The position numbers were made by a program, and so were the translations under genes. Positions 1-6,211 of a stretch of 7,273 nucleotides of DNA are shown here, in pieces. Source of the stretch: Acidobacteriaceae bacterium. GTDB lineage: Bacteria; Acidobacteriota; Terriglobia; Terriglobales; Acidobacteriaceae. The notes under the pieces are model-generated. The model had not been told where the DNA came from, searched no databases, and worked only from the letters and a program-made list of their open reading frames with translations. Within the stretch, counting starts at the first letter, position 1. The number at the start of each line of letters is the position of its first letter. The stretch is taken from NCBI GenBank assembly GCA_030040175.1, contig JASHUF010000185.1, positions 1-7,273 of the forward strand, given 5' to 3'.

Positions 1-615
1 AAGCGCCTGCAGCCACGGGCCCCAGCTCCAGCGGTCCGGATGCGCGATTCCGTCGGGATTGAAGATCACGTAGAGCGTTCCCGGCACCAGGCCCAGCATC
101 CATACGATGAACATCCTGGCCAGATGCGGCCTGATCCGCTCCGGCTGCTTCCATCGCGCCATCCAGGGAAAGAGCACGTAGTAAAACGACTCGGCCGACA
201 TGGTCCATGCCGGCGTGTTCAGAAAGGTGGCCAGCTCCGGCACCCATCCCTGCAGCAGCAGCGGCGTCAGCACCATCCCCCACCAGAACATGCGGTGCGT
301 GTGCACGCTGTATTCGATGGGCGCAACCTGCCAGCTCAAAAGCAGGCTGAGCAGGTAGATGGGATAGAGCCGCGTAAACCGGGCCTCCCAGAAGCGCACC
401 TTGTCCAGCTCCCCCAGCCGCGCCTTGGAGGCGTAATTGTAGGCAAGCACATAGCCCGAGAGCAGGATGAAAAAGCTGACCGAGGCGAAGCCGGCGTTGA
501 CAACGGGCGCCAGAATCCCGAACCATTTGGGATTCGAGAAGTGAAACAGAACGATATTGATGGCGGCAAAGCAGCGCAAGCCTGTCAAAGCTTCCAACCG
601 TGCTGGCTTGCGCAT
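1..615 (-). CDS. Acyltransferase-3 family membrane acyltransferase (OafA/YrhL-like), N-terminal part
   Basis: Reading leftwards from ATG at 615, the frame is open to the window edge (205 codons), so the C-terminal part is missing. Members of this family are multi-pass inner-membrane enzymes that move acyl groups (often acetyl) onto sugars of O-antigen, exopolysaccharide, peptidoglycan or glycolipids. Family landmarks occur in order: LTGLRCFAAINIVLFHF at residues 10-26, with the conserved Arg14 and the putative catalytic His25; SFFILLSGYVL (47-57); RFTRLYPIYLL (79-89); and PAWTMSAESFYYVLFP (135-150), equivalent to the family's paWSLs.E..fY.lfP block. Hydrophobic membrane segments fall near 17-25, 40-58, 83-96 and 165-185. 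The first motif begins only ten residues in, so ATG 615 suits the family. The GGAG before it directly abuts the ATG, so the ribosome site is poor; an in-frame GTG lies 6 nt upstream. The acyl donor and acceptor cannot be told from sequence. It lies 113 bp downstream of pyrH on the same strand. Confidence 0.9.
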   Translation of the reverse strand, partial: MRKPARLEALTGLRCFAAINIVLFHFSNPKWFGILAPVVNAGFASVSFFILLSGYVLAYNYASKARLGELDKVRFWEARFTRLYPIYLLSLLLSWQVAPIEYSVHTHRMFWWGMVLTPLLLQGWVPELATFLNTPAWTMSAESFYYVLFPWMARWKQPERIRPHLARMFIVWMLGLVPGTLYVIFNPDGIAHPDRWSWGPWLQAL

Positions 616-728
616 CTCCACAAACTTATTGGACGTCTCCGCGCACAGGCGTTTCAAGACTTCAGGCAAACAATTGGCTGTGCAGTCAATTTAAGATTCG
701 GATCGCAGACAGAGGAATCCGGAACGTC

Positions 729-1433
729 TCAGGCCGTTACCAGTGTTCCGACCTTTTCACCCAGCACCACGCTGCGGATATTCCCGGGCTGATTCATGTT
801 GAAGATAATCATGGGCAGGCTGTTGTCTTTACACAAGCTTACTGCGGTCAGGTCCATCACCTTCAGGCCCTGCTGCAGAATATCCATATACGTGATTGCG
901 TCGTACTTTACGGCGTCCTTCACCAGAACGGGGTCGGCGCTGAAGACGCCCTCCACTTTGGTGCCCTTCAAAAGTACGTCGGCCTTGATCTCCATGGCGC
1001 GCAGGCTGGCCGCCGTGTCAGTGGAAAAGAAGGGATTGCCGATGCCGGCCGCGAAGATCACCACGCGGCCCTTTTCGAGATGCCGCACCGCGCGCCGGCG
1101 GATGTACGGCTCGGCCACCTGGTTCATGAACACGGCGGTCATCACCCGGCACTGCACGCCGCGTTTCTCCAGAGCGTCCTGAAGCGCCAGCGCATTGATC
1201 ACCGTGGAAAGCATGCCCATGTTGTCGGCGCTGACGCGGTCCATCTCCCGGGCCTGCTCGGCCACGCCGCGAAAGAAGTTGCCGCCGCCCACCACCACGC
1301 CCACTTCCACGCCCAGCGCGTGAATCTCGGCGAGTTCGCCGGTAATCTCGGCCACCCGGTTGGCGTCCAGGCCAAAGCCGCGCTCGCCCGCCAGGGCCTC
1401 GCCCGATAACTTGAGCACAATCCGCTTGTACAT
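729..1433 (-). CDS. pyrH: UMP kinase (uridylate kinase)
   Basis: This 234-residue protein matches bacterial UMP kinase (amino acid kinase fold, usually about 235-245 residues), the cytoplasmic enzyme that converts UMP and ATP to UDP and ADP in pyrimidine nucleotide synthesis. Visible motifs are KLSGEAL at residues 8-14 (phosphate binding), [10 protein letters not shown] (47-56), [17 protein letters not shown] (68-84), [13 protein letters not shown] (130-142, where most homologues have GTGNP) and [17 protein letters not shown] (152-168). It is not the eukaryotic-type NMP kinase. The ATG at 1433 gives the canonical [13 protein letters not shown] start, although no clear Shine-Dalgarno sequence lies close upstream. 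pyrH commonly sits in an rpsB-tsf-pyrH-frr block. Here the upstream side is 493 bp of non-coding DNA and the downstream gene is an acyltransferase, so that block is broken. Bacterial PyrH is a hexamer regulated by GTP and UTP; this is family knowledge, not something read here. Confidence 0.97.
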   Translation of the reverse strand: MYKRIVLKLSGEALAGERGFGLDANRVAEITGELAEIHALGVEVGVVVGGGNFFRGVAEQAREMDRVSADNMGMLSTVINALALQDALEKRGVQCRVMTAVFMNQVAEPYIRRRAVRHLEKGRVVIFAAGIGNPFFSTDTAASLRAMEIKADVLLKGTKVEGVFSADPVLVKDAVKYDAITYMDILQQGLKVMDLTAVSLCKDNSLPMIIFNMNQPGNIRSVVLGEKVGTLVTA

Positions 1434-1703
1434 GCCGTTTCGAGTATCGCATACAGGCTCCCGGTTGCATCGGGCGGCCGCGGTTTCCGCATAGCCTGCG
1501 CCCCGACATCCGCGGCTTGAGGTCCGGCGAGCCGAAATTCGTCGTTTGATTCCCGATCCGACTTATGCTCGCGGAATTATCGATTCAGGAAATACGAGCG
1601 CCGCTTGAAGCGGGGTTCCCGCTCCGATTTCCACAATCCGTCCTTACACTTCTCCTGTCCGGGTCTTCGCCGGAAAATCGTCGATTGCCAAATTCATTTT
1701 TCG

Positions 1704-1730
1704 AGATTCGTCGCGAATCTTCTTTTTCTT
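1704..1730 (+). terminator. Terminator-like hairpin with T-tract in a gene-free region
   Basis: On the plus strand a perfect 7-bp stem, AGATTCG (1704-1710) with CGAATCT (1714-1720), closes a 3-nt TCG loop and is followed at once by TCTTTTTCTT (1721-1730). This is the form of a rho-independent terminator. The stem is short and only moderately GC-rich, so strength is uncertain. No plus-strand coding gene ends before it. If functional it would end a small RNA or an attenuated leader of the gene at 1927. Confidence 0.4.
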
Positions 1731-1914
1731 CAACGCCGCAGGGCGGCTTTATCCATTCCCGAGGCGTCGCTGTGCCGCGCCGTCGCTCTCTAATCCGAGC
1801 CATCCTGGGGGAAGCTTGGGATCTGCCCGGCGCAGGGGCCCTCCACCGGTTTCTCCGCACAATTCGCCTCTGAGGGCCAGGGAATTGCATCCGTCGGCCC
1901 CGCAGACACATCGA

Positions 1915-1921
1915 AGAAAGG
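1915..1921 (+). promoter_or_regulatory. Ribosome binding site deciding the start at 1927
   Basis: AGAAAGG lies 5 nt before ATG 1927. It favours this ATG over the in-frame ATG at 1816, whose extra 37 residues are proline-, arginine- and histidine-rich and look non-coding. Confidence 0.6.
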
Positions 1922-1926
1922 TAGAT

Positions 1927-2289
1927 ATGGTCGTCAGGACGCAATGCAAAGGGCGGGAATACACCGGCGTCGAAGTGGGAGCCGGAAACGTGCGGCGCTA
2001 TTTTCCGAAACAAACGCACGTCATCGAGATCGAACTTGATCACCTTCAGATTCAGTGCGGGCTCCAGCCCGGCTTCTGGAATGGTCACCCGGAGATTACT
2101 GACCCGCGCCTCGCCGCCTGGCTCGAATCGAAAAACTTCAAAGGCAAGCCAGGGAAGGAGCCGGTCCCGCTGGTGCTTATCCCCTCGGGCAAGAACTGCT
2201 TCCGTCTGCAGACGATCGAGGCCTTCGCTCACAATTCCCGGAGCAGAGCCGTGACCGAGCCCCTCGATCCGGCGGAATGCGACGCGTAA
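1927..2289 (+). CDS. Unnamed 120-residue protein, probably a conserved acidobacterial hypothetical
   Basis: I do not recognise a characterised family. The reading as a real gene rests on the good ribosome binding site and on balanced protein-like composition, unlike the Arg/Ala/Pro-rich shadow frames nearby. The core resembles a folded domain: alternating beta-like hydrophobics in VIEIELDHLQIQCGL (residues 32-46), then PGFWNGHPEITDPRLAAWLE (48-67), then PVPLVLIPSGKNCFRL (79-94). There is no signal peptide, membrane segment or obvious nucleic-acid-binding motif, so it is probably cytoplasmic. Four cysteines (7, 44, 91, 118) are scattered and do not form a zinc motif. The last 25 residues look disordered. 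The gene is divergent from pyrH and lies 222 bp before dapD on the same strand, with a hairpin between them, so it is probably its own transcription unit. Function is unknown; my sense that relatives exist in Acidobacteriota comes from memory and was not checked. Confidence 0.7.
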   Translation: MVVRTQCKGREYTGVEVGAGNVRRYFPKQTHVIEIELDHLQIQCGLQPGFWNGHPEITDPRLAAWLESKNFKGKPGKEPVPLVLIPSGKNCFRLQTIEAFAHNSRSRAVTEPLDPAECDA

Positions 2290-2402
2290 GCCGCCCCAGA
2301 TCGCTCGCGACCGTTCCGTTTCACCTCCGCGCGCAACGCAAAACCATGCGCCCGTGACTATAGCATTTTCGGAATTGCTGTAGACCGAAAGCACACCCCC
2401 AA

Positions 2403-2429
2403 GTGGCTTTTTCCTCAAGAAAAAGCCAC
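2403..2429 (+). terminator. 11-bp hairpin between the 1927 gene and dapD, possible weak terminator
   Basis: GTGGCTTTTTC (2403-2413) pairs perfectly with GAAAAAGCCAC (2419-2429) around a 5-nt CTCAA loop. On the plus strand the stem is followed by CTTTCAT, which is only a short T-run. On the minus strand it is followed by TTGGGGG. It lies 114 bp after the stop codon at 2289. It may end transcription of the 1927 gene or protect a 3' end, but the long T5/A5 inside the stem and weak T-tract make it atypical. Confidence 0.45.
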
Positions 2430-2511
2430 CTTTCATAGCCCTCAAGAAGTCTACGTGTATTCCGAAGATGCTCTAGGAGCCGGCCGCGGCGGGTTGATAG
2501 ACTCGGGATGA

Positions 2512-3360
2512 ATGAAAATCGCCCAGCTTGAAGAGGCAATCGAGCGCTCCTTTGCCGCAGGCTCGGCCGCTCAGGCCGATTCCCAAGCCATGGAGGCGTT
2601 TCTCGCGCTCCGTGCTGCGCTGGAGCGCGGCGAGGTGCGCGCTGCCTCACCCGACTCCGGATCGCCTACCGGCTGGCGCGTAAACGCATGGGTTAAGCGC
2701 GGCATCCTGCTCGGCTTCCGCCTGGGCGTCCTCGAAGAGATGCCGGCTCCGGGGCTCTCCTTTGTCGACAAGCACACTTACCCGGTGCGGCAATTTGGCG
2801 CGGGCGACGGCGTGCGCGTGGTTCCCGGCGGCTCCTCGATTCGCTCCGGCGCTTTCGTTGCGCGCGGCGTGGTCTGCATGCCGCCCATGTACATCAACGC
2901 CGGCGCCTACGTCGATGAGGGAACCATGGTGGACTCGCACGCGCTGGTGGGTTCCTGCGCGCAGATCGGCAAGCGCGTGCACCTGAGCGCCGCGGCGCAG
3001 ATCGGCGGCGTGCTCGAGCCCGTGAACGCGAACCCGGTTGTTATCGAGGACGATGTGCTCGTGGGCGGCAACTGCGGCGTGTATGAAGGCTGCATCGTGC
3101 GCCAGGGCGCCGTGCTCGCCGCCGGCACCCTTCTTACCCGCGGCACGCCTGTCTTCGACCTCGTGCGCGGCGAGGTTCTGCGCGCCTCCGGCGGACTTCC
3201 GCTCATCATTCCCGAAAACGCCGTCGTGGTTCCCGGCGCCCGTGCCGTGAACAAAGGCAAGGGCCAGGAATGGGGCCTGAGCCTCTACGCCGCCGTAATC
3301 GTGAAGTACCGCGACCAAAAAACCGACCTTAGCGCCACGCTTGAAGATCTGCTGCGGTAA
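2512..3360 (+). CDS. dapD: 2,3,4,5-tetrahydropyridine-2,6-dicarboxylate N-succinyltransferase
   Basis: This 282-residue protein (E. coli DapD is 274) transfers succinyl from succinyl-CoA to tetrahydrodipicolinate, the committed step of the succinylase branch to meso-diaminopimelate and lysine; it is cytoplasmic and typically a trimer. An N-terminal helical domain (about 1-100) contains GWRVNAWVKRGILLGF (54-69). A left-handed beta-helix of hexapeptide repeats follows (about 101-235), carrying the DapD signature RVVPGGSSIRSGAF (102-115), MPPMYINAGAYVDEGTMVDS (123-142), VGSCAQIGKRVHLS (146-159) and IGGVLEP (164-170). Asp141 matches the conserved catalytic acid region. The C-terminal strand YAAVIVKYRD (259-268) is also typical. 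This pattern separates it from the acetyltransferase DapH. The ATG at 2512 has only a weak GGGATGA upstream; an out-of-frame ATG at 2508 overlaps it. No other lysine gene is nearby. It converges on the kinase gene, with stop codons 14 bp apart. Confidence 0.96.
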   Translation: MKIAQLEEAIERSFAAGSAAQADSQAMEAFLALRAALERGEVRAASPDSGSPTGWRVNAWVKRGILLGFRLGVLEEMPAPGLSFVDKHTYPVRQFGAGDGVRVVPGGSSIRSGAFVARGVVCMPPMYINAGAYVDEGTMVDSHALVGSCAQIGKRVHLSAAAQIGGVLEPVNANPVVIEDDVLVGGNCGVYEGCIVRQGAVLAAGTLLTRGTPVFDLVRGEVLRASGGLPLIIPENAVVVPGARAVNKGKGQEWGLSLYAAVIVKYRDQKTDLSATLEDLLR

Positions 3361-3374
3361 ATGAGGCGTACAGG

Positions 3375-4727
3375 CTACTCGGCGAAATGCTCCGCCAGCG
3401 GCAGGGTCACGATCGCACGCGCGCCGGGGGCGTCCTCGCGATTCACCAGCTGCACTTCGCCCCCATGCGCGCGCGCAACCTGCTGCGCCAGGGCCAGGCC
3501 CACGCCGCTTCCTGCCGGTTTGGTGGTGTAAAAGGGCACAAACAGATTGTCGGAGTTCGCGATTCCCATCCCCCGGTCCTCAATGGCCACCAGCACGCTC
3601 GTCTCCTGCACGCGCCAGGTTGCGCGCACAGGCTTGGCGCCGTTGGCCAGCGAAGCATCGACGGCGTTCGCCAGCAGGTTGATGAACATCTGCTCCAGTT
3701 GATCGGGGTCGGCCGAGAGCATCACCGATGGTCCGGGATCGAGCTCGACCGGAATGCGCTGCTCGAGCAAAACCACGCGCCCCAGCAGGGGCCCGATGGG
3801 CACAGGACGGAACTTGGGCGGAGGCAACTGTGCCAGCATCCGGTACGACTGCACAAACCGGTGCAGCGACTCGGCACGGCTTTCCACCACGCCCAGGCCG
3901 CGGCGAAAATCGCGCAGCGTCGCCTCGTCGGCCGCCACCGCGTCCATGCGCTCGAGCAAACTGCCGGCGATCGATTTAATGGGCGCCAGGGAGTTGGAGA
4001 GCTCGTGCCCCAGCACGCGGATGAGCCGCTTCCACGCGATCTGCTCCTCTTCCCTGAGAGGCTGGCTCACGTCGGCCAGCAGCAGCAGCGTGTGGGGCAC
4101 GCCGTCCTGGCGGAAAGCGGCCTTGCGCAGCAGCCAGCGGGCGGATTTCCGAGGGAAGGAATGGATGGTCTGGTCGGGCAGAGCCAGCAGCGCATCGAGC
4201 CCCAGCTCGCGCGCCGAGCGCCCGAAGCAACGCGCGTAGGGAAGGCCAAGCAGCCTGAGTCCGGCGTCGTTCACCAGCTGCAGCAGGTTCTCGCGGTCGA
4301 AGGCGAACAGGGGCGCGTGCATCACTTCGAGAATCCGCGCCAGCAACGCCGTGGCTTCAAGCGAGCGCACGCGCTGCTTCTGCATCAGATCGGCCAGGGC
4401 GTTGACTTCTGCGGCCAGCTCGCCCATGGCGTCCGCTACGCCCGCACCCCGCGCGCGGAAGGAGTAATCGCCCTCGCGCAGCGAGGAAACCACATTGGCC
4501 AGCGTCTGCAGAGGACGCACCAGGCCGTCGACCAGCGCCGACGCAGTGAGAGCGAGATAGAGCAGGAGGCACGCTGCCAGCGCCAGCGCGGTGGTCAGGG
4601 AGATCGATCGCTCGAAGAAAAATACGCCGAAACAGACGAGCGCCGGCAGCGAGAGCAGCAGCGAAAAGAGCCACACCCGGCCGATGGCCGAGTGCTTCCG
4701 CCTGCGCGCTCTCCTCTCATAGGCCAT
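3375..4727 (-). CDS. Membrane PAS sensor histidine kinase, NtrY-like, partner of the adjacent regulator
   Basis: This 450-residue kinase (numbered from ATG 4727) has the order expected of NtrY-type sensors. A basic N-terminus is followed by two membrane helices (about 17-38 and 43-65) with almost no periplasmic loop, then a HAMP-like linker (about 68-120), a PAS domain (about 125-225), the dimerisation/phosphoacceptor helix RVLGHELSNSLAPI (237-250, His241) and the catalytic ATPase domain. The N box is NLLANAVDAS (350-359), G1 is DRGMGI (384-389), the F box is FVPFYTTKP (396-404) and G2 is GSGVGLALAQ (406-415). With so little periplasmic sequence it probably senses a membrane or cytoplasmic cue, perhaps through PAS. 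The start overlaps the regulator's end by 11 bp, implying coupled translation and a cognate pair. No clear Shine-Dalgarno precedes ATG 4727. An in-frame GTG at 4757 has GGGG about 7 nt before it and would add ten residues. The H box has HELSNS where most kinases have HExxNP. Confidence 0.93.
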   Translation of the reverse strand: MAYERRARRRKHSAIGRVWLFSLLLSLPALVCFGVFFFERSISLTTALALAACLLLYLALTASALVDGLVRPLQTLANVVSSLREGDYSFRARGAGVADAMGELAAEVNALADLMQKQRVRSLEATALLARILEVMHAPLFAFDRENLLQLVNDAGLRLLGLPYARCFGRSARELGLDALLALPDQTIHSFPRKSARWLLRKAAFRQDGVPHTLLLLADVSQPLREEEQIAWKRLIRVLGHELSNSLAPIKSIAGSLLERMDAVAADEATLRDFRRGLGVVESRAESLHRFVQSYRMLAQLPPPKFRPVPIGPLLGRVVLLEQRIPVELDPGPSVMLSADPDQLEQMFINLLANAVDASLANGAKPVRATWRVQETSVLVAIEDRGMGIANSDNLFVPFYTTKPAGSGVGLALAQQVARAHGGEVQLVNREDAPGARAIVTLPLAEHFAE

Positions 4728-6084
4728 ATTTTTCGATGCGCCGGTAGAGCGCCGCACGGCTCAACCCCAGCGCCTCCGCCGCCTGCGAGATGTTGCCGTC
4801 GCAGCGGCGAAGAACCTTGCGGATGAGCAGCGCCTCCACCTCGTCGATGCTCATATTCTCGAACGAAGGGGCCGACGCGCGCGCCGAGGCGATGGCCAGG
4901 TTCGCCGGATCCACTTCCTCGCCGCGGCACAACAGCACCGCGCGCTCCACCGTGTGCTCCAGCTCGCGCACGTTGCCCGGCCACGGGTACTGCATCATTT
5001 GCTGCATCGCGGAAGGCGAGAATCCGTTCACCTGCTTGCGGTACCGGCTGCGGTTGCGCGCCAGGAAATGCTGCGCCAGCGGGGGGATGTCTTCGCGCCG
5101 GTCGCGCAGCGCGGGCAGGTGGATTTCCACCGTGTTGATGCGGAAGAGGAGATCCTCGCGGAAGTTGCCTTGGCTCGCCTCTTTGTGGAGCTGTGCGTTG
5201 GTGGCGGAAAGAATGCGCACATCCACGCGCCGGGTTTGCGAGGAGCCCACGCGCTCGAGCTCGCCGGTCTCCAGCACGCGCAGCAGCTTGGCCTGCTGGC
5301 GCAGGGGCACATTGGCAATCTCGTCCAGAAAGAGCGTGCCCCCGTTGGCCAGCTCGAAGCGGCCCACGCGGTCGGTACGCGCGTCGGTAAATGCGCCCTT
5401 GACGTGGCCGAAGATCTCGCTCTCGAAGGTTCCCTCCGGCAGCCCTCCGGCGTTCACGGCCACCAGCGGCATGCGTGCGCGCGGCGAGGCGGCGTGCAGC
5501 AGCCGCGCCACAATCTCCTTGCCCGTGCCGTGCTCGCCGGTAATGAGCACATTGGCGTCCGAGGGGCCCACCTGCGCAATCAGCTCCAGCACCGGCTGCA
5601 TGGAGGGCGCGCCGGCCACAAACTCCGGCATGCCTTCGGCGCGCAGCAGCCGGTTTTCAAGCTCCAGCTGCCGCGCGCGGCGCAGCGCCTGATGCAGTTC
5701 CGCGTGCACGCGGATGAGCGAGAGCAAGCGCTCGTTTTCCCACGGTTTCTGGATGAAATCGCGCGCCCCGCGCTTGATGCTTTCGACGGCCAGGCCGATG
5801 TTGCCCCATGCCGTCATTACGACGACCGGCAGCCGCGGATCGTACTCATGAATCCGCGCCAGCAGATCCAGGCCCTCCTGGCCCGACGTCGTATCGCGGG
5901 TGTAATTCAGATCGATCAACAGCACGTCGTAGTCGCTCTGGCCCAGGGCCTCCATCAGCAGTTGCGGCGAGCGCACGCAATCCACGCTGATTCCCTGCGG
6001 CGCGAGCAGGAGCTCCACCGCTTCCAGAATGGAGGGCTGGTCGTCGGCAACCAGAACCCGGATTCGTTCCTGTTTGTTGGTGAT
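4717..6084 (-). CDS. NtrC-family sigma-54-dependent response regulator, with apparent ATC start
   Basis: From the proposed start at 6084 this is 455 residues. The receiver domain (about 8-125) has the acidic pair Asp14-Asp15 in VLVADDQ, phosphoacceptor Asp58 in LLIDLN, Thr91 in VVMTAW and Lys113 in IQKPW. The AAA+ domain (about 155-385) has Walker A GEHGTGKE (183-190), GAFTDA (230-235) at the sigma-54 contact loop, Walker B GGTLFLDEI (248-256) and FREDLLFRIN (308-317). A Fis-type helix-turn-helix lies at NISQAAEALGLSRAALYRRI (431-450). When phosphorylated it should drive ATP-dependent opening of sigma-54 promoters. The start is the odd point: no ATG, GTG or TTG lies in frame between the stop at 6097-6099 and GTG 6018, and GTG 6018 would delete the first beta strand and both acidic residues. 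ATC at 6084 follows a consensus GGAGG and gives a normal receiver N-terminus. A rare start codon, sequencing error or small frameshift are all possible. It lies 127 bp after the TolC gene and overlaps the kinase gene. Confidence 0.92.
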   Translation of the reverse strand: MTNKQERIRVLVADDQPSILEAVELLLAPQGISVDCVRSPQLLMEALGQSDYDVLLIDLNYTRDTTSGQEGLDLLARIHEYDPRLPVVVMTAWGNIGLAVESIKRGARDFIQKPWENERLLSLIRVHAELHQALRRARQLELENRLLRAEGMPEFVAGAPSMQPVLELIAQVGPSDANVLITGEHGTGKEIVARLLHAASPRARMPLVAVNAGGLPEGTFESEIFGHVKGAFTDARTDRVGRFELANGGTLFLDEIANVPLRQQAKLLRVLETGELERVGSSQTRRVDVRILSATNAQLHKEASQGNFREDLLFRINTVEIHLPALRDRREDIPPLAQHFLARNRSRYRKQVNGFSPSAMQQMMQYPWPGNVRELEHTVERAVLLCRGEEVDPANLAIASARASAPSFENMSIDEVEALLIRKVLRRCDGNISQAAEALGLSRAALYRRIEKYGL

Positions 6085-6090
6085 GGCCCG

Positions 6091-6095
6091 CCTCC
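6091..6095 (-). promoter_or_regulatory. Consensus Shine-Dalgarno GGAGG before the ATC at 6084
   Basis: On the minus strand, GGAGG is followed by a 6-nt spacer and then ATC at 6082-6084. It is the only strong ribosome binding site near the regulator's N-terminus and is optimally spaced for that codon. This is the main reason to place the start there. An ATG at 6095-6097 partly overlaps the GGAGG, but it opens the wrong frame. Confidence 0.6.
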
Positions 6096-6211
6096 ATTAC
6101 GCTTCTTCCGGCTTTTGCCCACTCTGCATCATATCCAATGGATTCGGCGCCCGCGCGGCCGCCGGTTTCGGGATGCGCCGCCCTGCGCCGGAGCTTGACG
6201 TTTCGCGCGGT

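Larger units (their letters stand above)
1434..1926. other. Divergent intergenic region without a convincing gene
   Basis: This 493-bp stretch separates the minus-strand pyrH start from the plus-strand gene at 1927. Open frames cross it on both strands, but they are arginine- and serine-rich, lack ribosome binding sites and show no recognisable domain. It should hold the promoters for both flanking genes, yet no hexamer pair with correct spacing could be found by eye. Two small structures stand out: a 6-bp stem, AGCGGG/CCCGCT, at 1609-1623, and the terminator-like hairpin at 1704-1730 listed separately. The DNA around 1681-1735 is noticeably richer in A and T than the coding regions on either side. 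Confidence 0.6.

Noticed and set aside
40..792. Plus-strand open frame (250 codons) antisense to the acyltransferase
   Set aside because: His/Arg/Gln-rich shadow; the minus-strand frame has every acyltransferase-3 motif.
1609..1623. AGCGGG/CCCGCT stem considered as a tRNA arm or riboswitch element
   Set aside because: No cloverleaf partners or T-loop consensus nearby; it is a lone 6-bp stem in GC-rich DNA.
1565..1873. Plus-strand open frame (102 codons) in the divergent region
   Set aside because: No ribosome binding site and no domain-like segment; it also runs through the terminator-like hairpin.
2357..2365. Minus-strand TGCTATAGT, resembling an extended -10 promoter element pointing into the 1927 gene
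   Set aside because: No -35 element at the right distance and no minus-strand gene to drive; short matches like this occur by chance.
1585..2445. Minus-strand open frame (286 codons) covering the 1927 gene and the intergenic region
   Set aside because: Arg-rich, no recognisable domain and no ribosome binding site. It spans the terminator-like hairpin and is antisense to a more protein-like gene.
3387..4826. Long plus-strand open frame (479 codons) antisense to the kinase gene
   Set aside because: The translation is rich in Arg, Gln, His and Gly with no domain. It is the mirror of a high-GC coding gene that has strong kinase motifs on the minus strand.
5846..6097. Minus-strand 83-codon frame starting at ATG 6097, overlapping the regulator's N-terminus
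   Set aside because: Gly/Arg/Ala-rich shadow in another frame. It is kept only as a possible source of the missing start if a one-base indel exists.
4954..6198. Plus-strand open frame (414 codons) antisense to the response regulator
   Set aside because: Low-complexity Arg/His/Gln/Ala translation without domain or ribosome site; it is explained by codon bias of the opposite gene.
6085..6211. Possible sigma-54 (-24/-12) promoter before the regulator
   Set aside because: A GG...GC pair with the required 10-nt spacing was looked for around TGGGCAAAAG and elsewhere in the gap and was not found.
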